A DNA stretch of 64,000 nt from NCBI RefSeq assembly GCF_042242105.1, contig NC_092027.1, forward strand, positions 9,017,221 through 9,081,220, in the 5' to 3' direction. How positions within the stretch are numbered: position 1 is the stretch's first letter; the number at the start of each line of letters is the position of its first letter. The position numbers and the translations under genes were made by a program. Origin of the DNA: Pempheris klunzingeri (Eukaryota; Chordata; Actinopteri; Acropomatiformes; Pempheridae). Below are positions 12,501 to 23,161 of this stretch, in pieces. The notes below the pieces were generated by a model. The model saw nothing but the letters and a program-made list of their open reading frames with translations, was not told where the DNA came from and did not search any database.

Positions 12501-15500
12501 AGGCACCGAATTAAAAAGCAACAGGTTCCACATTGCACACACGCTGCTCAGGTAGTAAAGTTGAACTCAACGTAAGCGCGCTTGCCTCATTACAAAGCTC
12601 AAGGGCAGCGGGATAACTGAATAATTTTTAGTGACAATAAGCAGAGATTGTTCCATCCATTCAGCATCCTATCAGATATGACACCCCACAACAAGCAGCA
12701 ATTTTTGTTTTTTTTGTGCTTCATGTCCTTTGCTTGATTGTGATCCAATTATTTTCTTGATCTCACATGCAACATTTGTTCTTAAAACTTTTAGTAACAT
12801 CACACTCTTCCTCCCTTTCTCGCATTTGCAGGCGACTTATCAAAGTTTGGTCGAGGTGATGCATCATCCCCGGCTCCAGCCACCACGCTAGCGCAGACGC
12901 AACAGAACCAGACCCAGACACATCACACCACACAGCAGCCATTCCTCAACCCCGCGCTGCCGCCTGGTTACAGCTACACGAGCCTCCCATACTACACTGG
13001 CATGCCAGGCCTGCCCAATACTTTCCAGTACGGACCTGCTGTGTTTCCGGTGAGAAAACTTAAGTCTCCACTAGCTAGCTAACTTGTTGGCTTCTATTAC
13101 AGCCTTAAGGAACTGATGCATCATAATATCATGAGGAAAATGGGCGGGTTTGGACAGTAGCAAGATTGTGACAGTGGCTATAAAACTAAATTGATGTGTG
13201 CACAAATGTTCCACGAAGGAAGAGGTGAGTTTGGTGTCCCTATGACTTTATGGCAGTTTTGAGTATTACCTGATCCTAAACAAGAAGACGACTGGATTTT
13301 GGTGGCCACACAAGACGACCTTTGGTTACCCTTTTCTCTCTGTTGAGTTTCTTTTTTACCTCTTGCTGACTTGATGACATTACATGATGTGCCGTTGTTC
13401 TTGTCCAGGTGGCTCCTACCTCGTCAAAGCAACACGGTGTGAATGTCGGCGTCAATGCATCAGCCACACCCTTCCAGCAGGCTAGTGGCTATGGTTCCCA
13501 TGGATACAGCACTGGTGAGGCTAAACCACTAAACCATGTTGAAACGGCATGCTTAGAGGGGCCGTGCAGGTCCTGCGTTACTTACTAGAATACCAATAAC
13601 TCTTGCGCTGATTCTCACAATGAGCCCATTGATTTCTCATCGGTGTGGAGTGCATATTTTATTTGATTTTTACACAAGCATCATGTTTATGCTTGTAGAT
13701 GCTTCAAAGACGTTTGTTATGCTTGTGTCAAGGCAGCTGTTAATGGTTCATGAAACGTGTGTTGTCTGCTGATTCTCACATGAACTGCTGACGTCAGAGT
13801 GAAACTGTTGTTCAAACTGAGCATGAATCCATGTTCAGGTTTAGTTGTGTCAGAATTTTGGAAATGCATCTGCATCTTGTACGCAGTTTTCATTGCCTGT
13901 ACACACAAGGAAAGTGCCTCAACAATTCAGCTATATTACAATAGCAAGAGAATATCTGTAACTTAATGTGACTCATGATAAAATATGGGACTGCCATTTA
14001 AACTGTAAGGAAAGATGGACTTGAACAGTGGCACCTGGCTATACCAGCGTAAATAACGGGTTAGATTATTGGTTTCCTGCTGTCTTCCATAGCTTGCTTT
14101 GCTCATTTCAGAAAGTGGAGTTGGCCCCAGTGCTTCACCTTCTACCATGTCCTGCACACACATTCATCTTAAACACATCAACAAATGGAGCACCCATCAT
14201 CCTCCCATATTTCTCTGAATATGATTCCCTTTTGAGCCCATTTTCTTTCAGCAGTTTCATATTTTGCCAGTGGCCCTCGGGTATCTGCTCCATCACTTTG
14301 TATTCCTTTTTTTTCCTTCTCAGTGATGCTGTATTTTATTTTCATACTTTAATTCATCACTCAATATCCACCTTTGGTCATTACATGTGCAACACCTATT
14401 TGTTCTAAGCTGCACCATCTGCTGCTTTCTGCCATCACCCAACTCGAGCTCACTCTCCGCCCCCCCTCCCCCCTCCCACACACACACCCTGCCTGCCCCC
14501 TCACTTCCCCCCCACCTCCTCCCCTCAGACTTGGGTCAAATAGTACTTGCAAATGATGTTGGCGTTGATTCTGACGTGCTCCTAGTGCCATATGGGCAGG
14601 CTTTGCCAAAGAGGACAATGCATTTGGTGTCAAAGTTCAGATGATTACAGTAAAGTATTCAGATATCAGTATAGCCTGTTTCCTTGCAAACTTGACACTG
14701 TTTGTATTGTCACGATTTGGTAAAATCTGTCCATGTGGTACACAGTTTCAATCAAACGCTATGAGTTATTTGCAAATGCTATCTGAGGCAGGTCTGCTTC
14801 CCCTGCCTGGTGTGTCTAACGCTGTGGGCTGCGGCTGTGTGTCTGACTGTTGCAGGCTATGAGGATGTGGGCCAGGCTTCAGGGAGTGGGGATTTCTGTA
14901 AGGGCGGATACGGCACTGCCGTGGCCGCTGCCGCTTCTGCACAAAACAAGCCAGCCAACTCTGTCACCGGGCCTGGAGTCGGTGAGTGCCGCCACATGCC
15001 AAATTGAAACAGAGAGGAGAAAAAAAGAAAAAAAAAAAAAAACCCTGTCCCTCCCGTCTTCCTCCTTGTGTCACCAACCATCCTTCTCCCCCTCTTTGCT
15101 CTCGTTCCTTTGCCTCATCGCTGATGAGCTGTGCCTGTGGGAAGACTCGTCACACTACATACGCTTTTAGACAGCCCAATGCAGCCTGCCTCTCTTACAA
15201 GCCTTGTCTGCCATTCTGTCTGTTATCTGTTCTCTTCCAGGGCAACTCATCATCAGTCCAATCTGGTTTCCATATTTTGTAGACAGTTGTGCTGCGTAAT
15301 TATCAGGCTTGGAATCAAAAATTTGGCAGGTCACGAGGGCCGTGGCTGCCATGAACTGATGAGTTACTCTGGTTGATGCTGTCCCACGTTCCCCGTGTTG
15401 CTTGCTCTTCACTCATGTTGTCATGGCTGGTGTGTCCGTCTCCGGAGTATCGAGTTCACTGTTCTGTGGGTGAAGTAGGATACAATCCAAGGAAGAAAGG

Positions 15501-18500
15501 GCAACAAAATGGTGTTACTTGATCACTGCACTGAACACTGCTGTGCTTTATGAGAGTTTGTGTGATTTATTGTTTATATTTGAGTACTTTGATTCTTCTT
15601 TCAGACACACACCTTGTTGTGTAAATGTGATGGCAATTTTAAATGTTGGTCCCATGTCTTAATTAGCACTCAATGGCACTTTTTCTGAAGTCACAACAGC
15701 AATCTTACTAGCTTGGAACAAGTAGCATTTCTACACCGACACTTGCAGCACAGAACAAGTCTGAAATTATCAAATGAACACAAACACAACAGCAGGACAC
15801 GGGGTTGGGCAGGTGTGGCGCAGAAAATGAAGATTGTTTAATGCTCCAACAGTTAAAATAAGTTTTAAAGTCCGTCACTGATGCAGCCTGTGAAAGAGCA
15901 CAAACCACTCTAAGTCTTCAATATTATTACATTTCAACTCTGCACTGTTTTGTAGCAGTGCTACTGCTTCAAATGCCAAATACCAAATTAGCTTTGTGGC
16001 TTTTTCTGCAACATTCTTGTCTTAATAAAGCTATAATGAACATTTATATAACTGAACAACAAAGTTTTTTGACGTAATTTAACGTTAACTAGTCCATGTT
16101 TACAAAGGGCTCAACACAGACCCACTGCTACTATACATTTGCCTTTGGTTTGCCTTGACATTGGCAGTCACCCCAATTTTTGCTTTCAAAACAAATTAAA
16201 ACTGCTGAAAAGGGGTTTGGAGAGTGAAGTTATTCTATTTCACACATTCCTGCAGGTTGTGGTCGCACTTAAGTACAAGTTTCAGTAGAGTGATGATACA
16301 AAAGGTGGAGGGGGAGGTCAGAAGCCATGTTGGAGCTATCACTGCACTCACCCTATGATCAGTATTATTACTCGTAGATTTTGACAAAAAAAAATGTAAT
16401 CATTAACATTTAGGGGTTTTCAGGCATTAACAGTTTGTTGTGTAATTCCACTAGAACTGAGCCTTGAAAGCATGACTTTTTTTTGTCCAGTGTCTTGTTT
16501 TGCACACCAGTTGACCCTGTTTTGCGTCTCCATGGCGATACAGGGGGGTTAGTGTGTGCCAGAACAACCAAAGCAGTAATCACCAGATACAGTCGGACTC
16601 GAACCACTTGGCTGACTGTAACTGATATTGCTGTGACAACGTCTTTCTCACCTCTCTTCCTGTTCATCTCATCCCTCTTCATCTCCTCAGCCTGTCTCTC
16701 TCTCTGCTGTCCTCACTGAAGGAAAATTCTGTTGAAATCATCTATGGACTTAATGCATAGATGTTCACACTTTAAATTTCCCAGGATTCTCTTTTGTTCT
16801 AAGTGATAAGGTTTTTTTTTTGGTTTTTTTTCTCATACGCTTGAATTTGAGAATTGTAGATATTAGATTCTCTGTTGTTGGTACATCCATACAGTTATTA
16901 TGCTGGTTATTATCTGATTGTAACCATGCGGCTGCTCATGGTTGGTTTGGTGGGTGTTCCTGGAGTCCCCTGTGCATTCTCACTTTATCCGGTTTTTGGA
17001 TTCACTCCCATCTCCTCTGTCTCTGCAGGAGTCTCTGTGACATCAAGCAACACGGGGGTACCAGATATTTCAGGGTCTGTTTACACGAAGACGCAGGTAA
17101 TTACAGATTAGAAATGTTCAGATAAGCATTTCCAGCTCTCTTAGTCTCTTAGACTTAGACGAAGACCAAAAATAGTTTGAATTGAGCAAAAATGTCATGT
17201 CTGTTCTTTGTCTCACTTCCTCCTGCAGTCATTTGAGAAGCAGGGTTTCCATGCTGGCACGCCAGCAGCTTCGTTCAGCCTGCCCTCGGCTCTGGGGAGC
17301 GGGGGACCCATCAACCCACCGGCTGCCGCTGGCTACGCCCCAGCCCCCTTCATGCACATCCTGGCACCGCACCAACAGCCCCACTCTCAGATACTGCACC
17401 ACCACCTGCAGCAGGACGGACAGGTAGTGTACATGGTTTGTTTGGTTCTAGCCTGACATTCTATCCATCTAGCCAGACCAATTTCGTAAATTCAGTTCAT
17501 TTTCAATTTCCATGGGACGTTAGTAAAAGACCAAAATGCCTCTGGATAGAAATATACAACCCAGTCAACACTGACATGATACTAGATTTACCAGAACATT
17601 CCAGGTCAGTGGCAGCCATATTGTTTAACAAACATGCCTCAACAGCGCACCTCAGTCAGTCATATCAAAGATTAGATGAACAGTTGTGATTGACCCAACC
17701 CAGGCCAGATGGAAGTCTGTATGAACAAGGGGACACATTGTTGCATAGGAAAAGCTAAAGCAGCATGTATAATGAATACCGTTAGATATGTTAAAACTAC
17801 TAATAAGATGGTTCTGGATAAAAACAACAGGACAAATTGAAATGCTTTGTGGGCCATGATTTTCAAATATTCATTAAATTATAAAAAATCAAATAGTTTT
17901 TTTAAAACAAGGTTTTTACTGGTGCCTGGTAGTACGCCCATCAGGAGCAGTGGACCTGGCTTCAACTCAGCGCCCTGGATCAAACGGTCTTTGCTTTATT
18001 AGCTAGAAGCAGCCTTAGGTCCTGACTGGGTTAATTTATAGGAGATTAATAAAGGATAATCTTTGAATAGTTCACAGTGACTATAAAATAGTATTTTTGC
18101 TTGAAATGTACATCCTGATTGTGCATATGTACATACAGTCCCTGACAAAAGTCTTGTTGCTTACCGAAGTTGTTGAACAACAAATAATAACTTGACTTGT
18201 AGTTGATCAATTGGAATCTGAAATGGCTTATATGAAAGGCAAAGGCCTCTGAATTATGTGTATTGTATCAAAATAAGGTTCTGTATCATTCATTGAGTTT
18301 TATCATTTAATTAGAACAGAAAGGTCAGATTTGGCTTGGACTAAAGTCTTGTCGCATACAAAAGAAAATGTACGGTAGAAATTATATTTTATTTTATTTT
18401 TTATTTTAACATGCTACAATAACATCACAGCATAAAGCTATGGTCCCTTGGGAAAAATAATTAATATCGTGTATGACCCCCATGACCTTGGAGGACTGCA

Positions 18501-19977
18501 TCCATACGCCTCAAATAATTTATTGATGAAGTCATCTGGAATGGCAAAGAAAGCAGTCTTGCAGGACTCCCAGAGTTCATCAAGATTCTTTGGTTTCACC
18601 TTCAAGCCTCCTCCTTCATCTTACCCCAGACATGCTCAATAATGTTCATGTCTGGTGACTGGGCTGGCCAATCCTGGAGCACCTTGACCTTCTTCACTTT
18701 CAGAAACTTTGATGTGGAGGCTGAAGTATGAGGAGGAGCGCCATCCTGCTGAAGAATTTGCCCTCTCGTGGTTTCGAATGTAGTGGGCAGCAAGAATTTG
18801 TTGATATTTCAGGCTGTTGATGTTGCCATCCACTCTGCAGATCTCTCGCACACCCCCATACTGGATGTAACCCCAAACTATGATTTTTCCTCCACCAAAC
18901 TTGACTGTTTTCTGGGTGAATCTTGGGTCCATGCGGGTTCCAACGGGTCTTCTGCAGTATTTGCTGCGTTTGGGATGCAGTTCAATGGATGATTCATCAG
19001 AAAAATCTACCTTCTGCCACTTTTCCTCTGTCCATCCTTTCACCAAGCTGTGGGCCTTTGCAAAAGCAACACGATTTTTTAGTTGCCTTCTGTTTAATGC
19101 TGACTTCTGAGCACTAATTTGGCCATGGAGACCACTGCGTGAGAGAATTCGACAAACTGTTCTTCGAGACACAGGAGTTTCTGGTGACCACTTCTCATGC
19201 AGCTGTGCTGCAGTTGAAAAAGGGCTGGCCCTGGACTGTCAACAGCAACAAACGGTCCTCTCGAACAGTTGTGTTACGGGGTCTGCCTGACATGGGCTTG
19301 TCATGAACTTCAGCAGTTTCTTCAAATTGTTTTCTTATCCTCTCCACTTGACGTTTGGATACACTGAAGATGTCTATCACCTCAGCAGCAGACTTGGTCT
19401 TCAGGTTCTTGATGATCAGCACTTTGATCTGTGGTTGAATCTTTGGTATGTTGTGAGAGGTCAGGTTGCACTTCAGATGAAGGTCTGGTGTGCTGGGGTT
19501 CTTTTTATACACACCTGGGAATGTGTTACAGTATTTGTCACAGGTGAAGCTCTGATCTGTGATTGGTTGAATCATTTAAAGGCACGACAAGACTTTAGTC
19601 CAAGCCAAATCTGACCTTTCTGTTCTAATTAAATGATAAAACTCAATGAATGATACAGAACATTATTTTGGTACAATACACATAATCCAGAGGCCTTTGC
19701 CTTTCATATAAGCCATTTCAGATTCCAATTGATCAACTACAAGTCAAGTTATTATTTGTTGTTCCAACAACTTCGGTAAGCGGCAAGACTTTTGTCAGTG
19801 ACTGTATATCAGTGTGTCTGTGTTTGTACATGACAGTGCACACATTAACATAACGCTGCTCTCTCTCTCCTGTCTCGACAGAGCGGCACTGGACAGCGCA
19901 GCCAGAACGCCTCCATTCAGCAGAAGTCTCAGATCAACAAGTCGGCATACAACAGCTACAACTGGGGGGCAAACTAA
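567..19977 (+). CDS. ubap2l: UBAP2L, ubiquitin-associated protein 2-like (3' 24 coding exons; 5' end missing)
   Basis: Coding exons: 567-668, 841-886, 4426-4532, 4880-4939, 5045-5097, 5290-5375, 6028-6208, 6442-6640, 6799-7124, 8058-8230, 8533-8653, 9262-9301, 9445-9643, 9763-9829, 10128-10458, 11354-11442, 11567-11620, 11726-11807, 12832-13049, 13409-13514, 14856-14981 (cassette), 17029-17096, 17229-17423, 19882-19977. All junctions are GT-AG and in frame, giving about 1040 residues. The chain opens with an RGG/RG-rich stretch (exons 1-2). It continues through the conserved UBAP2/UBAP2L block with ETKIFTAS, NVTIT and RIDLAVLLGKTP (exons 6-7), then long Ser/Thr/Pro-rich low-complexity segments. 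It ends with the family's C-terminal motif SAYNSYNWGAN. UBAP2L is an RNA-binding, stress-granule-nucleating protein with an N-terminal UBA domain, which is not in this window. UBAP2 is the alternative paralogue; the exon sequences and HAX1 as neighbour favour UBAP2L. Confidence 0.96.
887..4425 (+). other. ubap2l: Long ubap2l intron
   Basis: This 3.5 kb intron lies between the second and third visible exons. No open frame here has splice support or resembles a known protein. It holds a short TG run near 1177-1191, a T-run near 2093-2104 and otherwise unremarkable AT-rich sequence. I found no convincing RNA gene in it, but intronic snoRNAs cannot be excluded by eye. Confidence 0.7.
6660..6770 (+). 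repeat. Left arm of inverted repeat flanking ubap2l exon 9
   Basis: This stretch of intron 8 (6641-6798) is matched in inverted orientation downstream of exon 9. Bases 6660-6726 pair with 7351-7417 (67 positions, 4 mismatches), and bases 6754-6770 pair exactly with 7334-7350. The 27 bases between the two blocks have no partner. The arm ends 28 bases before the exon 9 acceptor. Confidence 0.9.
7309..7333 (+). repeat. Direct 25-bp copy of ubap2l exon 8 sequence
   Basis: Twenty-five bases here, beginning GCTGAGCAAGGG, are identical to 6450-6474 inside exon 8. The copy lies in intron 9 and directly abuts the inverted block at 7334-7417, so the two form one composite insertion of rearranged local sequence. 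Confidence 0.9.
7334..7417 (-). repeat. Right arm of inverted repeat flanking ubap2l exon 9
   Basis: This block lies in intron 9 (7125-8057), 209 bases after the exon 9 donor. It is the reverse complement of 6754-6770 (17 exact bases) followed by 6660-6726 (63 of 67 identical). In the pre-mRNA the two arms could form about 84 base pairs enclosing exon 9. Confidence 0.9.
8798..8840 (+). repeat. Long A-tract in ubap2l intron
   Basis: A run of about 25 adenines is followed by a second run of 8. No retroelement body could be recognised upstream of it, so it is annotated only as a simple repeat. The surrounding intron (8654-9261) shows no exon. Confidence 0.8.
14456..14528 (+). promoter_or_regulatory. 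C-rich pyrimidine tract ending in AG, upstream of cassette exon
   Basis: A strikingly cytosine-rich tract with runs of 7, 6 and 8 C and a CACACA stretch ends in CCCCTCAG. It looks like a strong decoy 3' splice site about 330 bases before the cassette exon at 14856. C-rich and CU-rich tracts of this type are known binding sites for PCBP and PTB splicing regulators. A role here is inferred, not shown. Confidence 0.5.
14856..14981 (+). other. ubap2l: ubap2l cassette exon (126 nt, 42 aa)
   Basis: The exon has a TGCAG acceptor and a GTGAGT donor. It is 126 bases long and keeps the reading frame whether included or skipped: exon 20 ends in phase 1 and exon 22 begins with the matching two bases. 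It encodes a Gly/Ala-rich segment starting GYEDVGQASGSGDF. The human UBAP2L form I recall joins the flanking exons directly, while UBAP2 carries a related GYED insert. That supports an alternatively used, ancestral exon. Confidence 0.8.
17851..18116. mobile_element. hAT-type non-autonomous element, copy A (internally deleted)
   Basis: The sequence matches the element at 35972-36543 at both ends and in blocks between: the left end with GGCCATGATT, a CTGGTAGTACRCCCA block, GCAGCCTT, and a right end with GAATAGTTCACAGTGA and TTGAAATGYACATCC. It is about half as long because internal blocks, including an X-box-like motif, are missing. Termini are approximate. It lies in the last ubap2l intron, 19 bases before the Tc1 element. 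Confidence 0.75.
18136..19804 (-). mobile_element. Tc1-like DNA transposon (complete ends, dead transposase)
   Basis: A 1669-bp element starts CAGTCCCTGACAAAAGTC and ends with the inverse GACTTTTGTCAGTGACTG. It is flanked by TA at 18134-18135 and at 19805-19806, the target duplication of the Tc1/mariner superfamily. The terminal inverted repeats are long: 18136-18354 against 19585-19804, about 219 bp with only a handful of mismatches (roughly 3-4% by eye). It sits in the last ubap2l intron in antisense orientation. The transposase is frameshifted, so the copy cannot move by itself. Confidence 0.95.
18440..19575 (-). pseudogene. Tc1 transposase, DD34E type, frameshifted
   Basis: Three open segments in different frames make up one transposase: 19575-19195, 19172-18636 and 18793-18602, with a further C-terminal remnant to about 18440. 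The first holds the paired helix-turn-helix region and the GRPRNTT motif. The second holds the first catalytic Asp (DFSDES). The third holds the second Asp (QQDGAPPHTS) and the catalytic Glu (NIIEHVW). At least three frame breaks separate them, near 19195, 18770 and 18600. It is annotated as found and non-functional. Confidence 0.92.
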
Positions 19978-21365
19978 CATCCACTGTCGGGGCCCCCACC
20001 GTGTTGACAGAAGCTCGAAGGGGGCTCATCACTCCTTCCGCAAACAGTCTCCACATAATAAACTCCCTCTTCCTCCTGCTGAGATTCCCTCCCCAGTCTC
20101 TTGGCCCAGCACTCCTGCAGCTCTGACCGTGGTCAGAGGAGGTGCTGTGCCGAGAGAACGAGCACTGTAATGATGCATGGATGGGTGGGAGGGACAGGAG
20201 GGGCTTACAGAGGGCAGATTGGAGCTTAATGGTTATAGAAATACACCGTCAAGAGGTGAAATATTGAGTGTTGGGAATTTGTATCGTGTTAACCCCCCAC
20301 CCCACCCACCCCATTTTTTTTCTTTCACTTGTATGTAACATAGAACTGTTTTCTAAAAGAATGAACGTTTCCTGTATGGTCTTTATTTTTATTTTTTGTC
20401 TTTTTTTTCCCCCTTTTTTTTCTTGCTAATGGGGAGGAATGAAGTAATACCTGAAGGTGGGGGGGACAGGCTGGTTTTGTATTTCTCACCCTCAACTCTC
20501 CTCTCCTCAGCCACTCCTTAATTTTGGTGGAAACTATTCCCTCCCCCAAACAATACCCAAACACAATAATTTGTTTAATTGCTGTTCAATGGGTTTGTTG
20601 CTTTTTTGTTTTTCTTTGGGGTTTTTTTTTTTTTTTTTTTTTTTTTTTTCATTTTTATGTCATTTTAGGTTTGAAGAAACAATTCTCTAAATTGGTAGAG
20701 TTGTGAAGTTTATTTTTTACCAAATATAGCTATATTATATATAAAGACATATAAGCGAGCTCACTGGCTTGGACTGTGAGGAAAGTGTGTTTGTCATGTG
20801 ACTGCGTGCATGTTTGTACACACGGGGGCCGCGGGTCGTGTACTGTGCTTTGTTTTCTGCTTGGCACAGGATTTTTCATTATCAAACACCTGTACAGTAA
20901 CTGTTCCCATGAATTATAGATATGTTGCATTAAGGCCCCACCTATTCTGCAAGAGATGTTAAGAATGATTTCCAAGGCCAATACACACCCAGTCTGCCTT
21001 CCAGTGTGTTTTATTTTGTTTGTCTCTGAGGCCCCCCCACCTCCTCCCTGCTCCACCACCTGTCCCCCATTGTAAGGATACCTGCAACATTGAATACTGA
21101 TGGACAGAATTGTACTATGGGTTTTTTGTCAGTGATTTATTTTTCTTTTTGTACTGTGCGTTTTAAAAAAAAAAATTTAAATGGATAAACTTGTCTTGTA
21201 CATATATAAAAAACACAAGTACTGTAGTCCCTGTTTGTTCGATGGCTTTCTCCTTTTCCTTCTCAAATCCTTGCAGACTTGTTAGCTTTTTGTTTCTTAT
21301 ATTTTTTTTTATTTTGTAAAAATATATAAATATTAAGTAAATAAACAAGAAAAAGACATTTTCAT
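19978..21365 (+). other. ubap2l: ubap2l 3' UTR
   Basis: Non-coding sequence follows the TAA at 19975-19977. It holds several T-runs, the longest near 20619-20650, and G/C-rich patches. The first canonical polyadenylation hexamer is AATAAA at 21340-21345, so cleavage is expected near 21360. No other gene was recognised here. Confidence 0.75.
21340..21345 (+). terminator. ubap2l: Poly(A) signal AATAAA, ubap2l
   Basis: This is a canonical hexamer 1.36 kb after the stop codon, followed by A-rich and then T-rich sequence, as expected around a cleavage site. Confidence 0.7.
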
Positions 21366-23028
21366 CATTTTGGATGTGAATGTCTTTTAAGAAACTATTT
21401 GTTTCTCATGTGGCTTGTAAATACAGCAGCAGGTTTGACAGTGATGTTTGTGTGTGTTGCTGACGTCTGGCCTTAATTCATCTGACAGCTTGAAACGCTA
21501 ATTCACTGATACTTGATGTCAGCGGAACAAAGAATTGACAAAATGCTGTGAGAAGATGCTTATGCCATCAAGTGTTTGGCACAAACGAAACCATCTGACT
21601 TGCAGGCTTTAGGTTGGGTTTCAGTTCAAAGCCTGAGTTATTTAACAGCCTCTGGGAGATCAGCACTACCAAACTAAACTAACATTTCTTCACATATTGT
21701 GCTTTGTTTGTTCACAAGATTTAGATGCACTTTTTACATCTAGATAACCTGTTTTATGTGATAGACAGCTAGCCGCTGATTAGGAGAGACTAGTTAAATA
21801 TCTAGGATATCTAAATTTGTGGCGATCTAGTTTCCTGTTACATTTCCTTAAGAAATAACTTTTTCTGCCATATCATATTCTCTCATTCTGATTAGTCAAC
21901 ATACAGAAAGTCCTGACAGGAGAATAAATGTCTTGTTGTTCGCATGAGAAATAATCCAGACATGAAGTGAAAACTGGTAGTGGAAAGTTTAGTATCTACT
22001 CATGCAGGTGTACTGTACATCAGTGTTGTATACTACTTTATACTTATAATCAACCACATTTCAGAGGGAAAATTTGAATGCAGGACTGGAGTTCTGGGTT
22101 GGGTGACTCATGGGTATTCAAACAGGAAGTCAAGAAGACGGATCAGCACTTTTTAGTAAACAGACTGGGAATGGGTTAATTACGCATTTTGTCTCCACAT
22201 TTTACAACCAGCCATCTCGTTTGATACCTTTTGTTAAAGTTGTCGATAAACAGCAGTGAACTGGCTTTGGAATCCATCGCTCTGATGGAACGTTACGAGC
22301 CAGCGACGCTTAACGATGGAATGCCGTTGCTAGGAAACAGCAGCCCGCTCTGACTCGCCAAACACTTAAACAGACAGTGGAGGAATAAGTGCTGAGCTCC
22401 TGTTCTTAGGTATATGTAGAAATATCATTATAGGTAAACGTCCTGTATTCAGTTTTCAATGTATTAGTGCATTTTGCTCAAATGTATAAAGTATTAAAGT
22501 TTAGGCAGCAGAATGGCCTCCGTCAGACAAACCATTCTACTTTCTACTAGTAATGCCTTTGAATGTAGCAGCATTTCAGTGTTAAAGTTGGTCGAGGTGG
22601 AGCTGAGTTTAGCTGCTTTATATACTTTTGGGTAGTTCAGTCAATACATTGTGTTGTATGATGCTTTTGTATGTAAACTATTTATGCACAAAGTCAATCA
22701 AGTCAGATAAATGTAGTGAAATAAAAGGCACATTTCCCTTTAAAATGTTGTGGTGTAGAGGTTATGACAGCAGAACATTTTAAATACTCATTTAAGTAGG
22801 AGTGTCTCAACTTGAGTAAATGTTTTTAGTTGCTGTACAACATTATTACTTAACAACAGGTAATAATCCGGGGCTAATTCACTTTTATACCCCTCAGTGT
22901 GCTCTAGTTCAGACATTATTTTGTCAAACACAAGTGCTTCGCACTTCTAAACCTCTCTGACATTCTAATGGCGCGCTGTTATTGCTGCTGCGCATCACGT
23001 CTATCATTTACGGTAACGCAGCTTTACG
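21366..23028. other. Intergenic region ubap2l-hax1
   Basis: No protein gene was recognised. The only notable piece is at 22285-22353. A 22-codon ATG-to-TGA reading frame there contains an RFX X-box-like motif (GTTGCTAGGAAAC, 22326-22338), and a possible 5' splice site TTAG/GTATAT follows near 22410. The remainder is AT-rich unique-looking sequence. Confidence 0.6.
22326..22338 (+). promoter_or_regulatory. X-box-like (RFX) motif
   Basis: GTTGCTAGGAAAC fits the RFX X-box pattern of two inverted half-sites with a short spacer. It lies in a locally GC-richer, CpG-containing stretch (about 22260-22370) between ubap2l and hax1. Binding is not established. Confidence 0.4.
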
Positions 23029-23042
23029 ATTGGTTGCGTCAT
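23029..23042 (+). promoter_or_regulatory. hax1: hax1 proximal promoter: inverted CCAAT box and CRE-like site
   Basis: ATTGG at 23029-23033 is followed directly by TGCGTCAT (23035-23042), about 120 bases upstream of the hax1 start codon. A CCAAT box plus a CRE/ATF-like site suits a housekeeping promoter. No TATA box is evident. Confidence 0.5.
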
Positions 23043-23161
23043 TCTGAAGGAACACTTTACGGCACTGTTGACAAGTGAGGCTCGTCGTTCACTCCAGGGG
23101 GTGTCTGCCTTCGGCATGTTATTTTAGCTATGGTTTAGTTTTCTACAAAAGCTGTCGCTAA

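Noticed and set aside
14540-14640. Possible box C/D snoRNA in ubap2l intron (ATGATGT and CTGA motifs)
   Set aside because: There is no terminal stem and no second box pair at suitable spacing. The motifs are short enough to occur by chance.
16588-16625. Sequence resembling reversed tRNA B-box and A-box (GGACTCGAACC, CCAAGTGG)
   Set aside because: The two boxes are directly adjacent with no room for an anticodon arm, and the flanks cannot form an acceptor stem.
18602-19575. Intact transposase gene
   Set aside because: The conserved motifs lie in three or more different frames, so the gene is broken.
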